Numbered from the stretch's first letter, positions 1-10,618 are shown. The stretch is 64,000 bases of DNA from Pyrinomonadaceae bacterium (GCA_021228405.1 JAJQRF010000016.1:1-64000), one strand, 5' to 3'. The notes: generated from the letters alone by a model not told the origin. Numbers and translations are program-made.

Positions 1-109
1 CAAGGTTTAATGCTCCACTGTTGGGGAAAACTGGCAGTTGCTTTCTTTCTACTCGTTTTCAACTACTGATTCGCATTAAAATGTAATTAATCCGCACGTT
101 AAACAAAAC

Positions 110-530
110 AACTAAATTTCAGCTTCCTTATCTAAAGGTTCCGGGAGTTGAGAGTTTAGTTGCAAACCGTAAAAACCGAGATTCGGGAAATCAAAACTCA
201 ATTCAGACCTTTGCAAACTCAATATTTATTATTGTGAATTTAGTTTCAGGCTCTGCAAACTCGATTACAGGAAGTAAAAAGTCGATTACAGGAAGTGTAA
301 ACTCGATTCGAGGTTCCCTGAACTCGATTTCAAGATGTCTAAACTCGATTCGAGGTTCCCTAAACTTAATTACAGGAAGTGTCAACTCGATTACAGGAAG
401 TAAAAACTCGATTCGAGGTTCTGTAAATTGACTTTCAGGTTCTATAAATCAAGTTACAAGCTCATCAAACTCGATAAAAGGTTCGCAAAACTAAGTTTCA
501 AGTTCTCTAAACCTAGTTTTCATTAATATA
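110..530. repeat. 21-bp tandem repeat array, about 20 units
   Basis: Successive units start at 110, 131, 152, 173, 195, 216, 237, 258, 279, 300, 321, 342, 363, 384, 405, 426, 447, 468, 489 and 510. The core is AACTCGATTACAGGAAGT plus three variable bases, with a second variant in which the middle reads TCGAGGTT. Central units (258-425) are best conserved and the flanks decay. Because 21 is a multiple of three, reading frames stay open on both strands: the plus frame repeats a heptad like NSITGSV and the minus frame a heptad like EFREPRI. No ribosome binding site precedes either frame, so I do not call a gene. There are no unique spacers, so this is not a CRISPR array. Confidence 0.93.
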
Positions 531-815
531 GACCCGATTGAAACAACCCGAACAAAAACCGCCCAAAATCACGGCAAAGCCCGGTCAATCTCAACCAGAT
601 CACCGACCAACCCTTAGTTCGATGCGACCTATTTTACTTATTTTTTCAAGAATTACAAGAACTTTTTTAAAGGCAAAAAATTACATCAAACAGACAGAAA
701 CGCAACTGTCAAAAATCGTGTCATTATTTACTATAAAAATATGCTTTAGCAAAGATTACACGATTTGATTACAACATAAAAACATATTAAAGTTGGCTTG
801 ATAATTTCTATTTTC
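531..815. other. AT-rich intergenic stretch
   Basis: Between the repeat array and the ribosome binding site of the endonuclease gene lies strongly AT-rich DNA without a convincing reading frame, RNA gene or hairpin. It probably contains the promoter of the endonuclease gene, but no clear -35/-10 pair stands out. Confidence 0.5.
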
Positions 816-827
816 GGAGGAAACAAA

Positions 828-2483
828 ATGGCAAGACGCTCTGGATTCGTTGGGCTGATGAATCAAATTGCTAGAGAGCAGGCGCGTGCTCAACGACGCT
901 CTGTTAGTGAACACAATCGTCAGATTCGTGAATACAACAGAATGATTCGCGAACAGGAAAAACACCAAAAGCAATTAATACGAGAACAAAAACAATACGA
1001 AAAAGATTTGCGGCAACAATATCTTGAGGATAGACAACTTGAAACCGACGAACTAAATCAAGAATTAAACAATAAGATTTCAGAGTTGGATTCGATTCTT
1101 TCTTATACTCTAAGTGTTGATGATAATATAGCTTTTGATTCGCTAAGAATAAAAAACAATTTCCAGCCGCTTCAAATACCAAAAGATTTGCAACTTCCGA
1201 AATCACAACCTGAGAAAAAGAGTTTTGAAAGACAAACCGTTATTAAGCCTGTTGGTTTCTTGGAAAGAATATTTCATGGGGAAAATGGAAAAAATAATCG
1301 AATACTTACTCAACAACAGGATGATGCTCAAGCATCGGAAAAAGCATATCAAAACGCTCTTAACTATTGGCAAAAAAGTGAACGGGAAAGAATTGCGAGA
1401 ATTGAAAAATTAAAAGCGGAACACGAAGAAGCGAAACAAAATTTTATCTCTAAAATGAATCAGCGTAATGCTGACGTTGACGAACTTGAAACAGCTTATA
1501 AAGATGGCGATTCGGAAGCGATTGTAACTTACAATGTGATGGTTCTCGAACGCTCTGAATATCCGGAGGATTTTCCCCAAGAATTTCGTTTAGCTTACGT
1601 TCCCGACTCGAAAGAATTAGTTATAGATTATGAATTACCGACAATAGAAGTTATTCCCACGGAATTGGAGTATAAATTCTTAAAGACAAAAGACGAAATT
1701 CAAACGAAATTACGAAAGCCGGCAGAAATCAAATCCAGTTATCAGGATGTCGTCGCATCAGTTTGCTTGCGAACGATTCACGAAGTTTTAGAGGCAGATC
1801 AAGGAAATCATCTTTCGGTTATAACTTTCAACGGTTTTGTGCAAACGGTTGATCGAACAACTGGACGAGATATTAGACCTTATTTAACAAGCGTCCGTGT
1901 TACAAAAGACAGGTTTTTAGAAATTGATTTAGGTCGGATTGATAAAAAAGCCTGTTTGCGCAATCTCGGCGCACAAGTTTCTCCCCAACCTGAAGAATGT
2001 GTTCCAGTCAAACCGATTGTTGATTTCAATATGGTTGACAAAAGGTTCGTAGAAGGAAGCGATGTTTTGTCTGAATTGGATGCGCGTCCAAATTTGATGG
2101 AGTTAAACCCGTTTGAGTTTGAAAATTTGGTCGGTAATTTGTTTACACAGATGGGACTTGATACAAGACAAACTCAGACCTCACGCGATGGTGGGGTTGA
2201 CGCGATAGCTTTTGATTCAAGACCTGTATTGGGCGGCAAGATTGTCATTCAAGCGAAGCGTTACAAAAATACTGTTGGCGTTGCATCTGTGCGCGATTTA
2301 TACGGAACGATGATAAATGAAGGTGCAAGTAAAGGTATTTTAGTAGCAACATCAGGTTACGGAAAAGATGCTTTTGAATTCGCTAAGGATAAACCGATTG
2401 AACTGATTGATGGTGGCGGATTATTGTATTTGCTTGAACAACATGCGAATATAAAGGCAAAGATTATAATACCGAAAGAATAA
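828..2483 (+). CDS. Mrr-like restriction endonuclease with coiled-coil N-terminal half
   Basis: The 551-residue product ends in a restriction endonuclease domain of the Mrr_cat/PD-(D/E)xK type. From about residue 425 it shows a short helix (NPFEFENLVGNLF), then DGGVDAIA with Asp454 and Asp458, then QAKRY with Gln475 and Lys477, the usual D-QxK nuclease core. Residues 1-100 are rich in Arg, Gln and Glu and look like a long coiled coil, with a second charged helical stretch near residues 180-240. The reading frame extends to a TTG at 798, but ATG 828 is preceded by GGAGG at 816-820 with 7-nt spacing, so that start is chosen. Mrr-type enzymes cleave modified or foreign DNA. No methyltransferase or partner gene is adjacent, so a stand-alone defence role is inferred. 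Base composition is AT-rich compared with thiC, suggesting transfer. Confidence 0.85.
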   Translation: MARRSGFVGLMNQIAREQARAQRRSVSEHNRQIREYNRMIREQEKHQKQLIREQKQYEKDLRQQYLEDRQLETDELNQELNNKISELDSILSYTLSVDDNIAFDSLRIKNNFQPLQIPKDLQLPKSQPEKKSFERQTVIKPVGFLERIFHGENGKNNRILTQQQDDAQASEKAYQNALNYWQKSERERIARIEKLKAEHEEAKQNFISKMNQRNADVDELETAYKDGDSEAIVTYNVMVLERSEYPEDFPQEFRLAYVPDSKELVIDYELPTIEVIPTELEYKFLKTKDEIQTKLRKPAEIKSSYQDVVASVCLRTIHEVLEADQGNHLSVITFNGFVQTVDRTTGRDIRPYLTSVRVTKDRFLEIDLGRIDKKACLRNLGAQVSPQPEECVPVKPIVDFNMVDKRFVEGSDVLSELDARPNLMELNPFEFENLVGNLFTQMGLDTRQTQTSRDGGVDAIAFDSRPVLGGKIVIQAKRYKNTVGVASVRDLYGTMINEGASKGILVATSGYGKDAFEFAKDKPIELIDGGGLLYLLEQHANIKAKIIIPKE

Positions 2484-2501
2484 TTTACAATTTGCAAAAG
2501 T

Positions 2502-4588
<2,087 letters not shown>

Positions 4589-4705
4589 TATTTTCAGAGG
4601 CTTTGCACAAAAACTAAAAAGATGCGAACTTTCGGGAGTTTTTCAAAAGTTTGCTTATTCACGGAGGTTTTTCTGTAAATCCTTTACATGCTTTGGTTTT
4701 TAAGA

Positions 4706-5101
4706 CTATTTCATTGCAGTCGCTTCAATTTCGATCATCAGTTCGGGAAACACGAGTCTGTTCACTCCGAGAATAGTGATAATCGGTTTCGGGTTAGTGT
4801 TTTCCAGTTTCTTTACGATAAGTTCGTAATGTTGAAAAAGTTGGTCAACATCTGTTGTATAAATAGATAAACGCACAATATTTGCCCATTCATAACCGCC
4901 TTCGTTAAGAATGGCTTCGATATTTTTGAGTGAAAGATTTAATTGCGCCTTAATATCGTTTTTGTGTAAAGGTTGCCCTTCGGGAGATATTGAAGTTTGT
5001 CCGGCACAAAGCAAAGTTTGTGTGCCGCCGCTTACTTGAACAGCTTGCGAAAAGCCGAAATTATCTTGCCATTTCCAAGGATTTACTGATTTTTTTTCCA
5101 T
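4706..5101 (-). CDS. RidA/YjgF family protein
   Basis: The 131-residue protein has the RidA fold signature: AGQTSISPEGQP near residue 43, then a QLNLSLKNIEAIL helix, YTTDVDQL, and a C-terminal PELMIEIEATA in which the final Glu is the usual active-site neighbour. RidA proteins hydrolyse reactive enamine/imine intermediates released by PLP enzymes; some relatives have other substrates. The Arg that binds the carboxylate in classical RidA is not obvious here (the block reads RLVFPELMIEIEA), so the exact substrate is open. The gene is convergent with thiC and lies between thiC and the first decayed thiC tail. Confidence 0.88.
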   Translation of the reverse strand: MEKKSVNPWKWQDNFGFSQAVQVSGGTQTLLCAGQTSISPEGQPLHKNDIKAQLNLSLKNIEAILNEGGYEWANIVRLSIYTTDVDQLFQHYELIVKKLENTNPKPIITILGVNRLVFPELMIEIEATAMK

Positions 5102-5292
5102 AAATTTGGTTTGTCGAAGTTTTGTAATATTCCGTTTTATACAGTCCTTCGATTATATCCTATAAATATTAAATATTTGCTATATAATGAGATGCCTAAA
5201 CTGAGTTCAGCAGTTTAATAATAGAATAACTTATTATCGATGAAATTTAGAAACAGTATAGGTTTGGATTGATTTATGAAATCTTCGGAATC

Positions 5293-5382
5293 GGAATGGC
5301 AGAAAAGGCGAAGAAATTTGCGGCAACAGGTGCGGAAATCTATCACGGTAATTTGTCGGAAGACAGGAAAGAGCATCATTTA
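5293..5382 (+). pseudogene. Decayed thiC 3' end, copy 1
   Basis: In frame this stretch reads GMAEKAKKFAATGAEIYHG followed by NLSEDRKEHH, against [19 protein letters not shown] and [10 protein letters not shown] at the end of ThiC. By hand count 22 of 29 residues and 67 of 90 bases match. Many changes are synonymous third-position changes, so it looks like the end of a diverged thiC and not of a fresh local copy. The stop codon TAA has become TTA. A short frame from 5269 to 5472 runs through it but has no other recognisable content. Confidence 0.88.
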
Positions 5383-5422
5383 TTTAATCTAAAATTTATT
5401 CAAGTTTGGAGTTTTTCAGAGA

Positions 5423-5533
5423 ATGAAACGGATACTTTTTATTTTTGCTTTGATCTTATTTGCGGTTGGTAATTCGTTTTATGCTGCTTCGGAGAAAGAG
5501 TTTGGCGGAATTGTTGAAGGGGTAAAACATTAG
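5423..5533 (+). pseudogene. Internally deleted copy of the secreted protein gene at 5981
   Basis: A 36-residue frame starts MKRILFIFALILFAVGNSF and continues YAASEKEFGGIVEGVKH before TAG. The first 19 residues match the signal peptide of the 5981 gene (about 91 percent of bases by eye). The rest matches residues 150-164 of that protein (YAALGKEFDGVVEGV). It is therefore a copy with an in-frame loss of about 130 residues and an early end. The next gene starts 3 bases after its stop. It may still produce a short exported peptide, but a relic is the simpler reading. Confidence 0.8.
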
Positions 5534-5535
5534 TT

Positions 5536-5958
5536 ATGACGATTGAAGAAATAAAAGATTACATTTTTCAAAATTTTAGGGACATTAATTTGCTTGAGGC
5601 AGATGGGGATTTATTCTTTATGCACAAGAGTAATGACAAACTTCCTTTTGCGACAATAGTAACTGGGGATAACGAGTATGACAATTTTTCCAATCTAAAC
5701 AGGGAAGGATTTTTTCGCATAAATATCGGGATAGACAAAGAAACTTTCAATTCTATGTTTGAAGGATTGACGAGTAAAAAAGGGATGGAAGCCTATTTAG
5801 ATATAGGAATTGACTTCACAAAAGAAAACATAATACAACCACATCCAACATACGGAAATTCATATTGGATTTGTGTAGTTAATCCATCAGACAAATTATT
5901 TGAAACACTAAAGCAATACTTGAAAATTTCTTACGACAAAATATCAAAAAACGATTGA
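5536..5958 (+). CDS. DUF6194-like protein
   Basis: The 140-residue protein resembles the DUF6194 family. It has an early acidic segment followed by PFATIVTGDNEYD, then GFFRINIGIDKETFNSMF, and near the end HPTYGNSYWICVVNPSD with a helical tail that would correspond to the family's C-terminal HPxY...W.C.LNPS block. Function is unknown. No signal peptide or membrane segment is seen. The gene is markedly AT-rich compared with thiC and sits between a broken and an intact copy of the secreted-protein gene, as if inserted there. Confidence 0.7.
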   Translation: MTIEEIKDYIFQNFRDINLLEADGDLFFMHKSNDKLPFATIVTGDNEYDNFSNLNREGFFRINIGIDKETFNSMFEGLTSKKGMEAYLDIGIDFTKENIIQPHPTYGNSYWICVVNPSDKLFETLKQYLKISYDKISKND

Positions 5959-5980
5959 TAGGTTCACCAGCGTAAATTTT

Positions 5981-6973
5981 ATGAAACGGATACTTTTTAC
6001 TTTTGTTTTGATCTTATTTGCGGCTGGCAGTTCGTTTGCTCAGATAAAGAATTTTTTGTTTGTGGGAATGGACAGAGAACTACTGAGAAATTCAGACTAT
6101 TGGAAACCCGAACTTTTTGACGGCGTGCAGGTTGCGTATTCGTGGAATCAATTAGAGCATACTAAAGACAAATATGATTTTAGTTTGATTAAAGAGGATT
6201 TGAAGTTTCTCAAGAAATCGAAGAAAAAGCTGTTTATTCAAATTCAGGATGTTTCATTCTCAACGCAGTATAATTTTGCACCGAAATATTTACGGGAAGA
6301 CCCGATCTATAACGGCGGCGCAAACAAAACGTATTCGTTCAAAGACTACGAAGAAACGGAATATACTCAGGAAGGCTGGGCGACGAGAAGATGGGACGCG
6401 GAAGTGCAAAAAAGACTGCATAAACTTTATGCCGCTTTGGGAAAAGAGTTTGACGGAGTTGTCGAAGGCGTAAATACCGAGGAAACTTCCATAAATTTTG
6501 GAAGCGGCAAATTGCATCCGCTTGGGTTTACCTGTTTGCGATACAAAGAGGCGATCACGGAAAATCTGTCAGCTCTCAAAAAAGCGTTTCCGAAATCGAC
6601 CGTTATCGCTTATGCCAATTTTATGCCCGGCTGTCGTGTTCCCGGTTTAGCGTCCGCTTCACTAAAAGAAGTTTATGAATTTGCGTGGGCAAACAACATC
6701 GGTGTCGGCGGTCCCGATCTGTTTCCGTATAAAAAGGAGCAAAAAAGTTACCCGCTTATCAAAGACAGTTATCAAAAAGTGCCTGGCGGTTTGGCTGTTC
6801 AGGACGGAAATTATGATTACATTAACCCGAACACCAATAAACGAATAACGGCTGAAGAAATATACCAATTTGCCGAAAATGAACTTCATTTAAAATACAT
6901 CTTTTGGGGAACGGAAAATCCTTTTTTTCAGTCGGAAACACTGCCTCTTTTGAAAACCAAAAAAGCAAAATAA
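5981..6973 (+). CDS. Secreted TIM-barrel-like (glycosidase-like) protein of unknown function
   Basis: The 330-residue product begins with a clear signal peptide (MKRILFTFVLILFAAGSSFAQ, cleaved after Ala20 or so). The mature part has the alternating strand/helix look of a glycoside-hydrolase barrel: VQVAYSWNQLEHTKDKYDFS, then KKLFIQIQD, later GVVEGVNTEETS, which could carry a catalytic Glu, and near the end YIFWGTENPFF. The VAYSWNQLE and FDFS-like pattern recalls clan GH-A enzymes. I cannot name a family. A truncated copy lies just upstream at 5423, and a decayed thiC tail follows 14 nt after the stop. Confidence 0.6.
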   Translation: MKRILFTFVLILFAAGSSFAQIKNFLFVGMDRELLRNSDYWKPELFDGVQVAYSWNQLEHTKDKYDFSLIKEDLKFLKKSKKKLFIQIQDVSFSTQYNFAPKYLREDPIYNGGANKTYSFKDYEETEYTQEGWATRRWDAEVQKRLHKLYAALGKEFDGVVEGVNTEETSINFGSGKLHPLGFTCLRYKEAITENLSALKKAFPKSTVIAYANFMPGCRVPGLASASLKEVYEFAWANNIGVGGPDLFPYKKEQKSYPLIKDSYQKVPGGLAVQDGNYDYINPNTNKRITAEEIYQFAENELHLKYIFWGTENPFFQSETLPLLKTKKAK

Positions 6974-6987
6974 TCGCTCTCGTATCC

Positions 6988-7038
6988 GGAATGGAGGAAA
7001 AGGCGAAGGGATGTGCTCAAAGCGGAAACGAGATTTAA
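6988..7038 (+). pseudogene. Decayed thiC 3' end, copy 2
   Basis: The in-frame translation GMEEKAKGCAQSGNEI followed by TAA aligns with [17 protein letters not shown] of ThiC. By hand 36 of 51 bases match, including the runs GGAATGG, GGAAAAGGCG and GAGATTTA. It lies directly after the stop of the secreted-protein gene. No gene is otherwise recognisable between 6974 and 7139. Confidence 0.75.
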
Positions 7039-7139
7039 TAAAGAAATTTATCTGATAGAGCGAAGGGTCGGCATTAGCCGTTCATTTGAAAGCAGTTGAG
7101 TTGAATTTTGCAATGCGTGAGTTTAGAGTTGATTTCTAA

Positions 7140-8258
7140 ATGAGCCTGTTTTTATCAGCATTTATAGTCGGCGGGAGTTTTTTGCTTTGCTTTTTACTTT
7201 ATTTTTATCCGCTGAAGCAAAACGAAAAGGCGAATAGATGGCTGAGTGTTTTTGTTTTCATAATCGGGATGGCATTTGTCGGCAATTATCTTGAGTCGGA
7301 CGGTTCTTATTGGTATATCAACAAGCTCATCAACAGTTTGCAGTTTCTTTTGCCGCCGGGTCTTTACATTGGCATCCTCTATTTTGTAAATCCGACGAGC
7401 GGTTTTAAGATTCGTTATTGGCTGCATTTCTTGCCGTTTGCGATTTATACGTTCTTTGAAAATATTGTATTTATTTCGGAAAAGAGTATTGCCACGCGAA
7501 CGATTTTCGAGGTCGGCGATTTTTCATTTTTTGTGCGGGATTTATTGCCGTTTTTAGTTTTGGGTTACACGCTTGCGTCCTATTTCGTTCTCAAAAAACA
7601 CGCTGAAAATCTAAGATTGATTACCGCCGCAACGCAAAACACCGACTTAAAATGGATCAGGCGATTTCTGATTTTCCTGCTTTTACCGATTGTTTTTTGG
7701 ATAAACGATGCGTTGTCGATTTCTGCCGTTTTAGTGAAATTAAACGGATATATTTACGCGGGTTCGATTTTTTTTCTCGGTTACAATGCGATGAGGCAGG
7801 GAGTTATTTTCCCGTATCAAACCGAAGATTTAGCGGAAATTTCCGAAGTTATCGAAATTGCGAGCGACGAAATTCCGAAAGAGAAAAACAAACCGCGATT
7901 AAGCGATGAGCAGATAATTAAACTGTCGGTTGAACTGCGTAAATTGATGGAAATCGAAAAGATTTTTTTAGAAAACGAAATCGATTTGCCGACGGTTGCC
8001 AGGAAATTGGGCATCAGCATTCACGACGCTTCTTATTTGATAAACAAAGTTACGGGCGATAATTTTTACAATTTTATAAATCGGCATCGGGTCGCGGAAG
8101 CTAAGAAATTATTGACTTCCGGCAAAGCTGGAAAGTTGAATATGCTGGGAATTGCTTTTGAATCGGGCTTTAATTCCAAGACCGCTTTTAATACCGCTTT
8201 CAAAAAATACGTCGGAATTTCGCCGTCGGAATATGTAAAAAGTCAGGAAAAGCCTTAG
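7140..8258 (+). CDS. AraC-family regulator with membrane-spanning N-terminal half
   Basis: Residues 1-235 contain about six or seven hydrophobic segments (for example LSAFIVGGSFLLCFLLYFY and LLPFLVLGYTLASYFVL). Residues 270-370 form an AraC-type double helix-turn-helix: LPTVARKLGISIHDASYLIN, then the FESGFNSKTAFNTAFKKYVG motif ending in SPSEYV. This layout (membrane sensor plus AraC output) is common in Bacteroidota and Acidobacteriota. The signal is not known. The esterase gene 61 nt downstream on the same strand is a plausible target or partner. Confidence 0.9.
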   Translation: MSLFLSAFIVGGSFLLCFLLYFYPLKQNEKANRWLSVFVFIIGMAFVGNYLESDGSYWYINKLINSLQFLLPPGLYIGILYFVNPTSGFKIRYWLHFLPFAIYTFFENIVFISEKSIATRTIFEVGDFSFFVRDLLPFLVLGYTLASYFVLKKHAENLRLITAATQNTDLKWIRRFLIFLLLPIVFWINDALSISAVLVKLNGYIYAGSIFFLGYNAMRQGVIFPYQTEDLAEISEVIEIASDEIPKEKNKPRLSDEQIIKLSVELRKLMEIEKIFLENEIDLPTVARKLGISIHDASYLINKVTGDNFYNFINRHRVAEAKKLLTSGKAGKLNMLGIAFESGFNSKTAFNTAFKKYVGISPSEYVKSQEKP

Positions 8259-8307
8259 AAATATGTTCGTTTGGATAACTCTGAACAGCAATCGTTAATT
8301 CAAACCG

Positions 8308-8313
8308 TATTAT
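8308..8313 (+). promoter_or_regulatory. Putative -10 element placing the esterase start at +1
   Basis: TATTAT is followed by exactly six bases and then the ATG at 8320, so a standard sigma-70 start would fall on the A of the ATG and the mRNA would be leaderless. No Shine-Dalgarno sequence precedes this ATG. The -35 region is weak. Confidence 0.35.
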
Positions 8314-8319
8314 CGCGGT

Positions 8320-9384
8320 ATGAAAAAACAAATAGTTTACACAGTTTTCGTTGGCTTATTTTTATCGGTTCAATTTGCCTCGGCACAAGCTAAAGGCACT
8401 GTAAAAATTGACAAAATCGTATCGGCGGCGTTGGCAAAAAACGTCACGGGCGAAAATCCTGAGCGGGAAATCACGATTTATCTTCCGCCAGGCTATTTCA
8501 GTTCGACAAAGCGTTACCCGGTGCTTTATCTGTTGCACGGAACGGGCGACGATCATCTGAATTTTATTGATGATTCGGAAAAAGAATCTACCATTCAGTA
8601 TTTGATGGACACGGGAATTGCCGCCCGTCGTTTTGGCGAAATGATAATTGTTACGCCGAACGAAAAAACGAATTGGCAGGGAAGTTTTTATGTTAATTCG
8701 TCCGCCACGGGAAACTGGGAAGATTTTACCGCTGATGAACTCGTAAAGTTTATCGATAAGAACTACCGAACCATTGCCAGAGCGGAATCCAGAGCGATTG
8801 CCGGACATTCGATGGGCGGTTTCGGAGCAATGACGCTGGCGATGAAACATCCCGATATTTTCAGCGTTGTCTATGCGATGAATAGCGGATTTCTTTCGTT
8901 TACCGCCGAACTCGACAGCAAAAATCCTGACGTGAAAAAGTTTGTTACAGCCAAAAACATTGAGGAAATTCTGGCAACAGACAACAGAAATATCGCGGGT
9001 ATGTTAATGGTTTCGCAGGCGTTTTCACCCAATCCGTCAAAACCGCCTTTTTATGCGGATAAACCGTATTTGCTGAAAGGCAATAAACTTGTTCCGAATC
9101 CGGCGGCTTATCAAAAATGGCTGGAAAACGATGTCGTCAAAATGGCTGAAAAATATAAAGAAAATCTTCTGAAACTTCGCGGGATAAAATTTGACTGCGG
9201 AAACGAAGAAGACATCAAACTGATCGAAATTAATAGTATTTTACTTTCAAAAAAACTGACCATACTCAGAGTTCCGCATCAGTTTGAGCAATACAATGGC
9301 GACCATCGAAACCGACTTTGGGGCTTAAAAGGAAGGATTTACAACGAATTACTTCCGTTTATTTTTGATAATATCGAGAAGTAG
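8320..9384 (+). CDS. Secreted alpha/beta-hydrolase, esterase D type
   Basis: The 354-residue protein has a signal peptide (FVGLFLSVQFASAQA) and a PF00756-type putative esterase domain. REITIYLPPGYF and PVLYLLHGTGDDH open the hydrolase core. The nucleophile elbow GHSMGG carries Ser164, and a late HQFEQYNGDHRNRLWG supplies the likely catalytic His. Relatives hydrolyse ester bonds on plant-wall polysaccharides, siderophores or trehalose esters; the substrate here cannot be told. It is exported to the periplasm or outside and lies just downstream of an AraC regulator. Confidence 0.88.
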   Translation: MKKQIVYTVFVGLFLSVQFASAQAKGTVKIDKIVSAALAKNVTGENPEREITIYLPPGYFSSTKRYPVLYLLHGTGDDHLNFIDDSEKESTIQYLMDTGIAARRFGEMIIVTPNEKTNWQGSFYVNSSATGNWEDFTADELVKFIDKNYRTIARAESRAIAGHSMGGFGAMTLAMKHPDIFSVVYAMNSGFLSFTAELDSKNPDVKKFVTAKNIEEILATDNRNIAGMLMVSQAFSPNPSKPPFYADKPYLLKGNKLVPNPAAYQKWLENDVVKMAEKYKENLLKLRGIKFDCGNEEDIKLIEINSILLSKKLTILRVPHQFEQYNGDHRNRLWGLKGRIYNELLPFIFDNIEK

Positions 9385-9402
9385 AATTCAAACAAGACGG
9401 TC

Positions 9403-9450
9403 AGAACGGCAGAAAAGGCTAAGGAGTTTGTGGAGAAAGGAAGCGGGAAT
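9403..9450 (+). pseudogene. Decayed thiC 3' end, copy 3
   Basis: The in-frame reading RTAEKAKEFVEKGSGN aligns with [16 protein letters not shown] of ThiC; 34 of 48 bases match by hand count. It ends directly at the ATG of the DUF1801 gene, whose purine-rich ribosome binding region (GGAAGCGGGA) is made of the tail sequence encoding GSG. Confidence 0.75.
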
Positions 9451-9849
9451 ATGAAAAATCTGAATAAGGAAGTGACCAAATTTTTGGATGAGCAAAATCA
9501 TCCTCTAAGGAAAGAAATCGAACTTTTGCGAGAAACTATTTTGATTTCCGGCAAAGAACTGGCAGAAAATATCAAATGGAACGCACCGAATTATTCGCAC
9601 AAAGACGAAGACCGAATCACGATGAAGATCAATCCGCCCAGACAAATTCAGTTAATTTTTCACCGAGGCGCAAAAAAACTCGCCCAGCCGCCGACAAAAT
9701 TAATCGACGACAAAACGGGAATTTTGGCTTGGAAAGAAAATGACCGAGCCGTCGCTTCATTTAAGGATTTTGCAGAGATCGAAAAAAATAAAACTGAATT
9801 AAGCAAGATAATTAACGAATGGATAAATGCCGCGCCGGTAAATAAATGA
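9451..9849 (+). CDS. DUF1801 domain protein
   Basis: The 132-residue protein matches the DUF1801/YdhG-like fold: an N-terminal helix, LRETILISGKELAENIKWNAPNYS with the conserved Lys-Trp, then IQLIFHRGAK and a C-terminal helix. The biochemical role is unknown. An upstream in-frame GTG at 9430 lies in the thiC-tail remnant, so ATG 9451 is chosen; it is preceded by GGAAGCGGGA at a suitable distance. Confidence 0.82.
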   Translation: MKNLNKEVTKFLDEQNHPLRKEIELLRETILISGKELAENIKWNAPNYSHKDEDRITMKINPPRQIQLIFHRGAKKLAQPPTKLIDDKTGILAWKENDRAVASFKDFAEIEKNKTELSKIINEWINAAPVNK

Positions 9850-9898
9850 AAAGAGAAGAACTTGAGGGACAACGGAAAATTTGTTCAAAGACTTGAAA

Positions 9899-10585
9899 TC
9901 AAGATCGAAGATCGATGCCTAATATTTCAAAAAGCTCTTTCCGACCTTTTGCAGAAACTTCCAGCTCTCTCGAAAATCGAATCTTCTTAAACCATTCTTT
10001 TTGCAGAATTTTGTCTAAGAATGCCGCGCCGAGTTGTCCGGCGATGTGCGGGCGGCGTTCGCTCCAGTCGAGGCATTGACGCGTGAGCGGGCGGCGGTTG
10101 TTCGTCAGATCGCTTTCATAAATCTCCAAACGCGCGAACCATTCCCAGCCTTTTTCAGTCACGTCGTAAGCTATTGCGGTTTTGCGGATAAAGTTTTTTT
10201 CTTCGAGCATATCGGCAATTCTGACACCGACGAAGCCGGCTAAATGATCGTAGCAGGTTCGGCAGTATTTGACACCGCTCAACGATTTTTCCATTCTGTT
10301 GAGCGAACGTTTGCCCGCCAGATTTGCCAGCGATTCGACCGCGTAGGCGATCTCCGGAGCGGCGAACGAATAATAACGATGTCTGCCCTGTATCTCGACT
10401 TTGACGATGCCGGCGGCTTGCAGTTTGGACAGATGATTGCTCGCAGAAGTCGCCGAAACATCGGCTGCCGCCGCCAGTTCCGTCGCCGTGTAAGCACGTC
10501 CGTCAAGCAGATTCCAGAGCATTCTGGCGCGCGTCGGTTCGCAGATCAAACCTGAGATCGACACAAAATTATCTTCGACATTCAT
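9899..10585 (-). CDS. ArsR-type transcriptional regulator
   Basis: The 228-residue protein starts with an ArsR-like winged helix: ICEPTRARMLWNLLDGRAYT, then AAAADVSATSASNHLSKLQAAGIVKV (recognition helix and wing), then GRHRYYSF. The C-terminal 130 residues are an extra domain with CRTCYDHLAG, perhaps a ligand or metal pocket, which is typical of a longer ArsR subgroup. It is transcribed divergently from the ABM and ACT genes, with only about 50 bases between starts, so it probably controls them and itself. Confidence 0.88.
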   Translation of the reverse strand: MNVEDNFVSISGLICEPTRARMLWNLLDGRAYTATELAAAADVSATSASNHLSKLQAAGIVKVEIQGRHRYYSFAAPEIAYAVESLANLAGKRSLNRMEKSLSGVKYCRTCYDHLAGFVGVRIADMLEEKNFIRKTAIAYDVTEKGWEWFARLEIYESDLTNNRRPLTRQCLDWSERRPHIAGQLGAAFLDKILQKEWFKKIRFSRELEVSAKGRKELFEILGIDLRS

Positions 10586-10618
10586 AGTTCATTCCTCGAT
10601 GAAGCGTGTCTGAAATTC

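Noticed and set aside
203-431. Heptad-repeat proteins of 60 and 65 residues
   Set aside because: Both frames come from the same 21-bp repeat, lack ribosome binding sites and overlap each other on opposite strands.
110-530. CRISPR array
   Set aside because: Units are directly adjacent 21-mers with no unique spacers, and no cas gene is near.
5269-5472. A 67-residue gene
   Set aside because: Its only recognisable content is the thiC-like tail; the rest runs into the start of the truncated secreted-protein copy in another frame.
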